DNA of 59,512 nucleotides from the NCBI GenBank assembly GCA_018524725.1, contig JAEUWP010000044.1:1-59512 (forward strand). The letters are read 5' to 3'. The translations under genes and the position numbers were made by a program. This DNA comes from Podaxis mareebaensis (lineage: Eukaryota; Basidiomycota; Agaricomycetes; Agaricales; Agaricaceae). Shown here piece by piece: positions 10,156 through 20,254 of the stretch. A model generated the notes under the pieces. That model ran no database searches and was not told the DNA's origin. It saw only the letters and a list, made by a program, of their open reading frames with translations. Numbering within the stretch: the stretch's first letter is position 1; the number at the start of each line of letters is the position of its first letter.

Positions 10156-12410
10156 CACTGGCTGCAACACTGACAGCATCCAATCCCTCATCAAGACACC
10201 CACTACCTTCCAAGAACACTTGAATGCCATCACAGAACACCTCACTATACAACACATCACAACAACCACAATTGCACAGGATACTGTGCCCTTCCTCATC
10301 TTACACCCACTCTGCCCACTCCCAGCCTACTCAACCTGCATTGGAACCTGGGAATTCATCTGGCCAATCAACACTGGATCCCCAATCAAACTACCTTCCC
10401 TTCCTAGTGAAGTATCCAACCTTGACACTGAACTTGTTTGACTCTGAGAATCTCTGGACTGGGTTAACTCCATCACCCAGGACCCCACTCTTCGAAGGAA
10501 TCCACTTTTGGTTCAGAACTGCAATGTTTACAGGGAAACTATTGCTACTATCATGCATTCTGCTAGAATGCTCATTCAACTTTCAAACTCAATGGAGATG
10601 GCCCAACTTGCTTGTATTGGCCACAACATCTCCCCTTGACTATATAGTGACATTGAGAGCTCAAGCTCTACCACCAAACTTCTCCTTGATAAAATCAGTC
10701 TACAACTCAATGCACTTAGCAGAACTAGCTCTCTTTCAAATCCTCCACTACCCAGATCTCCCCAACAAACAGATCAACAACCACAACCTGATTCAACTTT
10801 ACACAAGACTCATGCCTTACATAGCAGGACTCCCTCAACTCCAAGTCCACATCTCCTGCCTCCAATTCAGGGAAGCATTAGACATTATCAAGATGTTAGC
10901 CTTCCACCACAAACTGAGGCTTTACTGTCATGATCTACCAATGCAAGCTGCTATGTGGCTCTGCATCAAAGAGTACAATGATGTCCTGACTCCCTGCCAG
11001 ACATTTCCAATTTGGGCAACTGCTGCCCTCCTAGCTGACCTACCACTCCTCCTAGGCACCTGCTCCCAGCCCAACCTCCTCCACTACTTCACCCTTCATG
11101 CACTTTTCCACAAGGGGCCAATCAACACCAGCAGTATCTGTGTACTGATTGATACAGAGGAAGTCACCTCACCTGATCACCTCTATGAGCTAGGGACTAT
11201 AATGGAACTCCCTACCTTCCCTGCCATGCCCAAAGTCCAAGTCCATCAAGTGCACAACTGCACCAATCCATCAATGCTGCCATCTCCACCCTTGCTGACA
11301 ACATCATTGGCACCTGAAACAGGCAGACCACATGCTCCAATACCTATACCTTTGGCCTCCCCCATATCCATCAGAGAATGACACAGCCTACTCAGCAGAG
11401 CCACTGCATGCATTTGCTCCCTTGTCCAATGAGACCAGAACACATCCACACAATTGACAGACATCACAAATCTCCCTTCTCCAACATCAGAAGCAGAAGA
11501 TCCTAGACCACCCACCCCTCACCTGATACCAGTATCAGATAGTAGTAGCAAGATGGAACTCACTAATAATGAAGGGGATAATGTTATGAACCAGCCTGGT
11601 ACATCCCACTGCAACATCATTTATCATGCTCTAGTCCACAAGCTTGGACTACCCAATGCCTCCTGCTCTACCACTCAAGATATGGGTATACCAGCTGAAG
11701 ACTCAACTCACTACCATAATGAAGCTTTTGCTAACTGTCACCTTCCTGGCCACACCTCTCTATTCTCTGAAGACTGGCTGATGCCTGGACTAATCTTCTA
11801 CAAAACCAACTGCATGATGACAGAGATATTATGCATCACTTAGGAGAATGCTCCCTTCACTCATGTCTTTGATCCTGATGGGTTATATGTCCAAATGATC
11901 CATAACAACTTCAACTCCACCTAGGCCCACAGCTGGAAGATGATTCCTTATGCTGGAGAACCAATCATATTCCTCCATCCTTATATGATGTATCTGCCTA
12001 AAGTCATCCCATATATTATCAAGTACGAAGTCACACACAGTTTCTACTTTTGAGAAGTAGAAGTCTATTGTGTCAATCCTAACTCTGATGAACCTCCAGC
12101 CATCCCTCCCCATTGTACTCAGCTTCCACCCCTTTGCAGCATTGACTCTAATGTTCCAGGCATTGATGAGTCAAACCCAGAAGAACCCACTGGCAATCCT
12201 CTGCCATATCCACCACCATACATCACTGCTGATATATTGTCATCATCATCATCCTCCCCACACTGCAACCTGATCTTCCTTCACAAGTCAGACTCTTCTG
12301 ACTTAATGCCTCTAGCAGGGAACTTCACCATTCCTAGTTCTGCCTCATCTCCTGACTCTTATTCTTCTGACTCCTCTGACAGACATCTTCACCCTGATAT
12401 GGACTTGTAG
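10156..12410 (+). pseudogene. ORF3 of copy Y (5'-truncated, crosses into the LTR)
   Basis: This is the best view of ORF3 continuity. Frame 10224-11381 is open for 385 codons and ends in a TGA where copy X has TGG (IREWHS). The same frame resumes, passes the polypurine tract (SSSKMELTNNEGDN) and enters the LTR until a TAG near 11841. Further stops inside the LTR match Trp or Arg codons of copy Z: CACTTAGGAG for CACTTGGGAG, CACCTAGGCC for CACCTGGGCC, and TTTTGAGAA for TTCCGAGAA. Combining X, Y and Z coordinates, the intact ORF3 would be about 775-780 codons. No known domain is recognised. Confidence 0.65.
11571..11578 (+). other. Polypurine tract of copy Y
   Basis: GAAGGGGA lies four bases before the TG of LTR3. 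It is identical in sequence and position to the tract of copy Z. Confidence 0.7.
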
Positions 12411-12939
12411 AATAAACCAGTAAATAGTTTCCTTTCTTATATCTCGTCTACAGACTCTTTGCCTTGTATCCTTGTATCATAGCTGAACTTGGACTTGAAC
12501 TGTTTCTTTACTTAGTTAGTTTCCCTTCTTGTCTTGTTTCTATTCTTGTCTCGCTCCACTCCATAGTTATGCTTCTATTGACTCTCAGACTCATAGCTCT
12601 ACTTTGTCATAGTTACCAGATTCAGACCTTAGAAGTAAAGCTTAAATAGCCACTTATGTACTAGAAGTGCAAGCTTCCTATATTCTTAAATTCAGAATAT
12701 TGCTCTTGCTTTATCTCTGGATTGATGTTAGCTCACAATCAGTGTGGTAGTAAACTCTCTATTGGTCATTTGCTCAACTGATAGAAGTTCAACCTCTAAG
12801 TGTGCTTAACTGGACACTTGCCTTGCCACCTACTTACTGTGATCCTTCTTGCTAGATCCTAGTGCCTCTGTGAACCATCTAGCAAGATAGCCACCCCCTA
12901 GCAAAGCTTAGGCAACCAGTGATAAGGACCAACCTAACA
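11582..12939 (+). repeat. LTR3 (3' LTR of copy Y), 1358 bp
   Basis: Starts TGTTATGAACC and ends CCAACCTAACA. It aligns along its whole length with LTR1 but differs mainly by CpG to TpG or CpA changes. I find no CpG in its first 260 bp. The flank to the right (GCATGCCTACCC) is not part of the element. Confidence 0.9.
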
Positions 12940-14909
12940 GCATGCCTACCCTTTTTCTAGCAATAGACTTCAGAATTTAAGGACCCAAAGCTATCTACTA
13001 GCTGTTCAAGTAGGGCTCCTTTCAGTGATCAATGCTGAGCAGCCAAGACAAGGTAACAACTCCATGCTGCAGAGACAGATCATTTCTACTTAATGCTATA
13101 GTGAGGCCACTTCAGTCTGTAAAAAGGCTCAGTACATATCCACAGATCATACCAAAGGAGATTCCTTGTGTACTAATGGATAGTTACCTTAAAACACTGG
13201 CCCTATACAACAAGGTGAAAGCACTCAAGACAACTTGTCCTTTATATCACAATAGGGTCTACTCCTCAATAGAAGACTTTAGCAACTTAGCAAATGACTT
13301 AGAATAAGCTTAGTTCAGAGTAAGGCTTATAATTCATATCACTTTTGGATTGATAAAGACTTCTATTCAAGTCTCCACCTAACTAAGTAGAGACAATGCT
13401 TTCTACTTGTTAGTGTCAATAGTTTATATACCTACACACAATGTATCTAAGTATATCTACTATAAGATGTTATGAGAAGAACTTCTAATTGATGAAGCTT
13501 CCTCAGGTACTGAGGCTTGACTCAGAACCAGTTGAGAAGTTGATCTAGACTAAGAATAGATAGAAGAACTTCTTAAATGAAACTTCTTTAACTTCAAATG
13601 CTTCTTTTCTAGGAATAGGATTGAAGCTTATCAATCATTAAAGTTATACAAGAAAGTTTATATAAAAATAGATCAACTATTTTTATCTAAACTTGAGTTA
13701 AGAAAGAGACAGAAATGAACAAACATTCAAGAGTCATAACAATCTGGGAACTACAAGTACAAATAGAAACTAAAAAAAAAAATAGGAAAACATAATTTGG
13801 AATATTCAACAAATATTCCTAGATCATAACACAACCCTCATTCATGGAGTTCATAGTTTTCCTTTTCACATCAACTCTGATTAGAGACCAGCCATGTGGG
13901 TTAGTGAATAGGCTGCGTGGTTCATAATCTTCTATACTTCAGATTAGGGCCATTTTGGTGAAGGGATCATCACTTCTGTTGATCATTTCTTCAATGTCAC
14001 GGAGGAGGAAACGGGAGTTGATGTGTTCCCCTGCTCCAGGTGCATATCCACCAGATTTTGTGGTCACTTTGCTTTCCTCGTCTAGTGCACTCTCTAGTTC
14101 AGTGTCGGGTGGTGTGAAGGTTTTCTCTGGATTGTCTTCATAGAGTTGGATTAGCTTTATTAGGGCAGTCTAGGGTTCTTTTTCGATATATGTGAGGTGG
14201 CCATCTTTTCGTTGGGGCCTAATCTCTCTTTCTGGGGTTACAGTTTCCACGGCTGTGAGTGGGGAAATGATGTAGATGGTTCTGGTGTCGGGGGCGTGAA
14301 TGAATCCTCTCTGAAAGAGGGGGGCAATCTCGTAGTTCATTATGACATTGACTAGAAGTCCATTTGTTGTTGTCTGCACATTCCATTCTGTCTTCGCAGC
14401 CTTCCAGGTTGGGTATGGTTCTGATTTCGACCGGTGGGTCGAAGGATTTAATTTGTTCTTCGAGGCGGGGGAGGTAAGGGGTGTTGTTTCCTCTCCCGCC
14501 ATCCTCTAGAGTTGCGTTCCACCAGACAGTGTTTGTTGGGCTAGTTGGGGGTGGGGGGCGGTCGTCTCGTGGGATTGGACGAAGGCGGGGGGCCCATCTC
14601 CAGTTCTGTCTCCTGCGTAGGTAATCGTTGGTATTCAGTGGGTTGTCGGCTTTTTTTTTTTTTGGGGGGGGGGGAGGGAGGGGGGTTGGTTGGTTACCTT
14701 GACATGCTTGGTTCCTCGTTTAGAGGGGTCCGGCGATGGCCCAGGGCGGTGGAGACGAAGGGTTGTGTCCACTGTGAGTTGCCCAGGCGTGGCTGGGGCT
14801 CACCTACCCCTGGCTGACGTGGCAGTTCGGGTCCAAGCTTTTGAGGACAGGCCCTAATGGTTTGGGGGCGAGGTTTCTTGACTGTGGGGATGTGTACGGT
14901 CTAACAGGC
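12940..14909. other. Non-genic DNA with probable old transposon remnants
   Basis: 12940-13850 is AT-rich, CpG-poor and has no recognisable coding. 13850-14502 on the minus strand reads as an interrupted polar, Pro/Thr/Glu-rich protein (from an ATG at 14502), ending where the AT-rich DNA begins. This could be a transposon gag-like remnant, but I see no diagnostic motif. A T-run followed by a G-run lies at 14651-14676. The stretch up to 14909 ends GGTCTAACA; its reverse complement TGTTAGACC resembles an LTR start, but I find no matching second end. No gene is called here. Confidence 0.4.
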
Positions 14910-14974
14910 CTCATGATATCAAATTGTTGATTACATCAGCAATACATCACTTTTTGGCTTTATTCTCCACCATC

Positions 14975-17057
14975 ATGCAGAAGGACGCTGACGGCTTTTA
15001 CAACCCTGGTACGCACCTCTCACAAGCTGTTGTCACTAATCTCATTCGTTTTATAGTTGATCCCGCTGAGGCCAAACCTGCCGAAGAGACGGTGAAGGAT
15101 GGAGAGGAGAAAGACAAGAGTCAGTTTGTCGTGAGCCTCATAATCATTTTGGTCCTCAGCTTATATCCCAGCAGACCTGCCTAGCGACCTCATCACCTCC
15201 ACTTTCGACGTCTCCGTAGGTTCACTCCTTTATCCACCTGCCTTTGTCCAACATGGTGTGAATTGATCATCTCCTGTTATCATGCCATAGGTTACACTTG
15301 CTGACCAGCAAGCCGATCCGAATTCGCCGTTGTACAGTGCAAAGACATTTGAGGAACTCGGACTGTGAGTTCATCCTTGCAATCTTCTCGTCGCCTCATT
15401 GATGAAAACTCCACAGACATGCGGATCTGCTTAAAGGGATATACGATATGGGCTTCTCCAAGCCCTCCAAGATCCAGGAGCGTGCATTGCCGCTCCTCCT
15501 CGCGAACCCGTATGCCACATAGATCCTTCCATGCAACTCACGCAATTTATAATGTTTTAAGGCCGACGAACATGATCGGACAATCGCAATCCGGAACAGG
15601 CAAAACCGCGGCCTTCGTATTAACGATGCTGAGTCGGGTGGATTACAGTTTGAACAAGCCTCAGGTGCGTATCATTCCCCACTAAACACCACTGCCCAGT
15701 TGATCGAACTGTGTGTAATATTTTGACGTATAGGCACTGTGTCTCGCACCCTCTCGAGAACTTGCACGCCAAATCATGTCCGTCGTAGTCCAAATGGGCA
15801 AATTCACCAACGTGCAGACAGAATACGCGATCAAAGATAACCTTCCACGAGATGCGACAAGTATTACAGCACAAATTATTGTTGGCACTCCCGGGACTAT
15901 GACGGACCTCATTCGACGAAAGGTGCGCGCCCATCTATCATTACCTTAAACAAAGGCTAACGAGATCATACAGGTAATCGATGTGAGCAATATCAAGGTA
16001 TTCGTGCTCGATGAGGCGGATAATATGTTGGATCAAGACGGACTGGGTGACCAAACCCTCCGAGTCAAAAAGTACGGTCTCCTCCCCGTCTGACTCGCCA
16101 AGCCGTACTGACCTCACCTCGCACCAGCATGATTCCCCGGACAACAAAGATGCAAATCATCCTCTTCTCCGCCACATTCCCAGACCACGTCCGCAAATTC
16201 GCGTCCAAATTCGCTCCAGACGCAAACAAAATCGAGCTTCAGAAAAACGAGCTTAGCGTTGAGGGGATACGGCAATTCTACATGGATTGTAGAGACGAGG
16301 AGCATAAATACGATATTCTGGTCTCGCTATATTCGTTGTTGACCGTTGGGCAGAGTATCATCTTCTGCAAGGTATGTTTTGCTTCGAATGATTGGGCTGT
16401 GGGTGGCGATAACGATGTGTGTTTTACAGCACCGACATACCGCAGATCGAATCTCGCAGAGGATGACAGCGGAGGGGCACAAAGTTGCGTCGTTGCATGG
16501 CGCAAAGGACGCTGCAGAGCGTGATGCGATTATCGATGCGTTTAGGCAAGGAAAGGACAAGGTGCGCATACCTCCCTCTCTAGAAGACAACGGAAACCTG
16601 ACCAAGACTGGCTTCAAAGGTCCTGATTACGACAAACGTCATCGCACGCGGGATTGATATCCTGCAAGTCAACATGGTCGTAAACTACGACTTGCCGCTG
16701 ATGAACGAACGTGGAAAGACGGAGGATGATCGGCCAGATATCGAAACCTATTTGCATAGGATCGGTGCAGTTCTCTAACTCTCTTCAGTCCTTCATGGTG
16801 CTAATTACCTTATGTTCATAGGTCGGACGGGTCGATTCGGAAGAAAAGGCATCTCAATCAATTTCGTGCATAACCAGAAGACGTGGTCTCAAATGGACCA
16901 GATTGAGAAGGCGTTGGGGAGGCAGATTGTTAGGATCGAGACGAATGACTTGGACGAAATGGAGGAGGTGAGTTGGGAGTTTCCTCAGATATCTCCCGAT
17001 TATTATTTACTGATGAATTGTGGGATTTTGCAGAAAATGAAGAAGGCGTTGAAGTAG
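14975..17057 (+). CDS. DBP5: DEAD-box ATP-dependent RNA helicase Dbp5
   Basis: Thirteen exons: 14975-15008, 15057-15119, 15172-15215, 15291-15364, 15417-15509, 15562-15664, 15734-15922, 15974-16071, 16128-16371, 16430-16561, 16620-16764, 16822-16967, 17034-17057. They give 462 residues and all phases agree. Motifs in order are the Q motif ([14 protein letters not shown]), Walker A (SQSGTGKTA), PSRELA, TPGT, DEAD (VLDEADNM), SAT (LFSATFP), ARGID and [10 protein letters not shown]. The [10 protein letters not shown] and [11 protein letters not shown] segments are typical of Dbp5. Dbp5 remodels mRNPs at the cytoplasmic face of the nuclear pore during mRNA export, with Gle1 as activator. The first exon is uncertain: only 65 bp separate the ATG from a possible transposon end at 14909, and the usual acidic N-terminus seems short. 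Confidence 0.93.
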
Positions 17058-17312
17058 AGTGCAGGTCGCTGCTTGGGATTGCTGTTTCTTCGTCATTTTC
17101 CCCCTTGTTTCTTGTAATCATGCTGCACAGTGCAAAGACTATGTATGCAATACAGTGTATAACAACTCAATTGGCTGGAAAGAGTCATGGGGCGGCGAAG
17201 CATTCCACTCCGCGGACATTCAGGCGGCCAGTTTACATCTGTGGGGTGGGTTAGGTGATCCAAGTGAACGGTGTAGGCAGATGCCGAGGTTCTGCAGCGA
17301 AAAATGATAAAC

Positions 17313-17398
17313 TGCCCCAGTGAGGCTCGAACTCACGACCTTCCGATTGTCAGCATGGAGATAACAGTCGGACGCTGTAACCAACTCAGCCATGGGGC
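17313..17398 (-). tRNA. tRNA-Asn (GTT), with a 14-nt intron
   Basis: On the minus strand the gene begins GCCCCATGGCTGAG and ends CACTGGGGC plus discriminator A. The acceptor stem, D arm (GGCTGAGTTGGTTACAGC), anticodon stem TCCGA/TCGGA and T arm (GGTTCGAGCC type) all fold. The anticodon loop is CTGTTA-A with anticodon GTT. An intron of 14 nt interrupts it one base 3' of the anticodon, the standard place. A short T-run follows the 3' end (AAAAA on the plus strand at 17300), suiting Pol III termination. The gene sits alone between DBP5 and the kinase gene. Confidence 0.9.
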
Positions 17399-17694
17399 AC
17401 TTGTAATGTGGGTTGACTATGGAGTACTCGTCATTTTTTTCCCTAGGCAAGGAGGTTGCGGTATGTGGCAGTCGAGGTGCAGTGGTTACGTCTCTAAATT
17501 TTGTGGCAGCTCACGGAGACATTGGGAATGATCGGGGATGGATGCTGTGTTGTGGGTGCACGGGCGGAGCACAGGATGCAGGGTCAATATTCAATAATGG
17601 GGGTGCATGCACTGAATGCGTGGCGGTGCCGAAAGTGGGATGTACATAAGAACCAGGCTATCTCATTTCCCTTCTTCTACTTGACATTCCTCCC
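17399..17694. promoter_or_regulatory. Intergenic region upstream of the CaMK gene
   Basis: This stretch lies between the tRNA-Asn gene and the kinase start and should hold the upstream elements of both. I see no confident TATA box or conserved element. Confidence 0.3.
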
Positions 17695-19882
17695 ATGGGC
17701 GCCCACCAAAGTCGCGCAGGTTCAGCACCGAACCCGAAAGGTAATTCCAACAGATTCAGCCGCAATTTGAAACGTCATTCGGGCATCGACAAGCTCGCGT
17801 CAGTGTTCAAGTCTCTTACCCCAGGCCCAAATAATTCACAGGGAACTAGTCCGCAAGAAGCCAAGGAGAATGCCACAGAGAGTCGCCACGCCGTGACGCC
17901 AGAGCAGCGGGAGGAGATGGCGGGCTCGAAATTGAAGCCAGGCAGTGCGACGCCAACGTCACTGACAGCAGCTCTTGGGGCAGGCACTGCGGTGTCACCA
18001 GCAACACCGGTGAGTCTGGGAACATATGAGTTTGTCTATTTGAGTACCGCATTGTCATCGGATGATGACATGACTATAACCAGCGGTGTTATCAGACGCG
18101 CAACCAAACTGATCACACTTCTATCTCATTCCATCATCCTAACCTCCTTTCCAGTTTCTTGCCTCCACCTTCCAAAGAAACGCCTCCCAGATGCCTCCAG
18201 TCACCGTTCCCTGCTCGGTGCGTTTCCGGCATTCCTTTTGTTCCCCTTTCAGCTTACCGATTTCGCTTAGTACCGAACCGGCAGGACTCTCGGCAGTGGA
18301 ACCTACGCCATTGTCAAGGAAGCCATCCACGTCCAGACCGGCAAGTACTATGCTTGCAAAGTCATCAACAAGAAGCTCATGGAGGGCCGGGAACACATGG
18401 TCCGCTTATTTCTTATTGTTTTCCGCGTTCTATATTGATTTCAATACCCCTAGGTCCGCAACGAAATCGCCGTTCTTAAGAGGATCTCCAGCGCCCACCC
18501 CAACATTGTCACTCTCCACGATTACTTTGAAGTACGCGCCACGCAGCTTGCTGTCTCCGCACCACTCATCAGAGTCATCTAGACCGCCCACAATCTTTAC
18601 CTCTGTTTCGACCTCTGTACTGGTGGAGAACTCTTTGACCGGATATGTGCCAAGGGCAACTACTATGAAGCGTGAGTTGCTCGATCAACGGCTTTGATCC
18701 CGGTTATAGCCTTCTGTAGCGACGCCGCCGATCTCGTACGCACCATCTTCAAGGCTGTCAAGTACATCCATGACGCTGGAATCGTCCACCGCGGTTTGTA
18801 ACCTTGCGCCCTCCTTCCCACAGTCACCCCAATTCTCAAGTAGATCACTTTCGCACATAGACCTCAAGCCTGAGAACCTGCTGTTTCGAACTCCAGCCGA
18901 GGACGCTGACATCATGGTCGCTGATTTCGGCCTGAGTAGAGTGATGGAAGATGAGAAACTCACACAATTAACTGAGATATGTGGTACGCCTGGTGTGAGT
19001 CCACTCTCCGTTCTCTTTGGACAATGGCTGTGGCTAAATGTAACCAAGTACATGGCTCCTGAAATCTTCAAACGAAGTATGTTCCTCTTCAACACCATCC
19101 AAGTAGACCCTACACATAGCTCACGTCACTCCGTAGCTGGCCATGGAAAACCCGTCGACGTATGGGCCATGGGGGTTATCACCTACTTCCTTCTCGCAGG
19201 CTACACTCCATTTGACCGCGATACCCAACAACAAGAAATGGAAGCTATTATTGCCGGTGACTACAAGTTCGAACCACACGAGTATTGGGCGAATGTCTCC
19301 GAAACCGCCAAAGATTTCGTTCGTACTTGCTTGACAATTGATCCTACACAACGCCCAACAGCCACAGATGCCCTAGAGCACAAGGTCAGACTTGCCGTCC
19401 TCTTTTTCTTTTTTTCTTTTTTTCTTTTTTTTTTCATGCCTCGCTCACCTGTTCTGTTTTCATGACAGTGGCTAGCCGACGAGAAGCCCCACTTTGTTCC
19501 TGATCCTCAACGTGCCGACGGTGGACCCGCCGATCTTCTACCCCACGTCAGGAAGGCATTCAACGCCAAACAAACCTGGCGCAAGGCTGCATTCAGTATT
19601 ACCGCCGTCAGGCGCATGACCACTCTTGCCACCCAGCAAAGTGCCACTGCCCAAGAATTGCGTGAGGAGGTCGACAAATGCAAGGAGGAGTCGGCCAAGG
19701 TAGGCCCTTCCGGTTACTGGAACCTGTAATGGATTCACTAAACCTGGTTCATCCTGCAGGAACTTATGGAGGACGCCTCTATCACTCACCACCACAACCA
19801 AGAGCATCCCGGCTCTGAGGATGGTCAAGCTGAGGATCTTTCCGGACAATTAGAAAAGACAAAACTTGAGGAGAGGAATTGA
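17695..19882 (+). CDS. Ca2+/calmodulin-dependent protein kinase, type I-like, with N-terminal extension
   Basis: A multi-exon Ser/Thr kinase. Exon 1 (17695-18009) encodes 105 residues beginning MGAHQSR, a good N-myristoylation pattern (Gly2, Ser6). Exon 2 (18155-18217) contains the start used by typical fungal CMK1 proteins (MPPVTVPCS at 18191). Then come the Gly loop [17 protein letters not shown] with the ATP-anchoring Lys, [45 protein letters not shown] and DPTQRPT. A basic Trp-containing segment after the kinase domain ([21 protein letters not shown]) fits an autoinhibitory/calmodulin-binding helix. The C-terminus is acidic. From memory, a myristoylated CaMK (CoPK12) is known in Coprinopsis cinerea; this may be its relative. 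Two starts may give membrane-bound and soluble forms (inference). Confidence 0.9.
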
Positions 19883-20254
19883 GACGGAAAGTGGATGCAA
19901 ACCTTGCCTTGGATCCCCACGCCCTGTACGTGGGCCATATTCTCTCGCACACTAGTTTTCTTTTCTCCGTTAGTTTTCGAGTGGTGCATCTGACAGGTTG
20001 ATTTAAATATCGCTTTGCTTTCGTACGCATAATATACTCCGCACTTGACCGACAGTCGCCGATCAATAATACAGACGCTGGGAGTCGGAGCTTCGGCCGA
20101 AGAATTTAGCAATGATGAGTGTTGTGGACTTAGTGTGTTAAGATCCGAAGTCATCTCACCACTCGCCTCCTGCCAACAACTGGCGTCGGGCTTGCATCCG
20201 AATACCTTCTGGCTATAAACCCCAGTAACCATCTAACTTATTCCTCAATTCACC
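19883..20254. promoter_or_regulatory. Intergenic: kinase 3' region and HMG-CoA lyase promoter
   Basis: 372 bp between two genes on the same strand. The last 40 bp before the HMG-CoA lyase ATG are pyrimidine-rich (CTTATTCCTCAATTCACC), typical of fungal core promoters that lack a TATA box. No other element is recognised. Confidence 0.3.

Larger units (their letters stand above)
10156..12939 (+). mobile_element. Chromovirus copy Y, 3' part (oldest copy)
   Basis: Contains ORF3 from about base 83 onward (the point matching base 2709 in copy X), the polypurine tract (11571-11578) and the 3' LTR. The left part of Y lies beyond the window because X, and then Z inside X, were inserted into it. Stops in the LTR part of ORF3 and the lack of CpG fit the greatest age. 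After 12939 the sequence changes to unrelated AT-rich DNA. Confidence 0.85.

Noticed and set aside
10156..11381. Envelope protein for ORF3
   Set aside because: No signal peptide, transmembrane helix, Cys-rich ectodomain or furin site is visible.
17059..17307. ORFs overlapping the DBP5 3' end and tRNA-Asn (17059-17531)
   Set aside because: They run across a tRNA gene and non-coding DNA and have no recognisable domain or splice partners.
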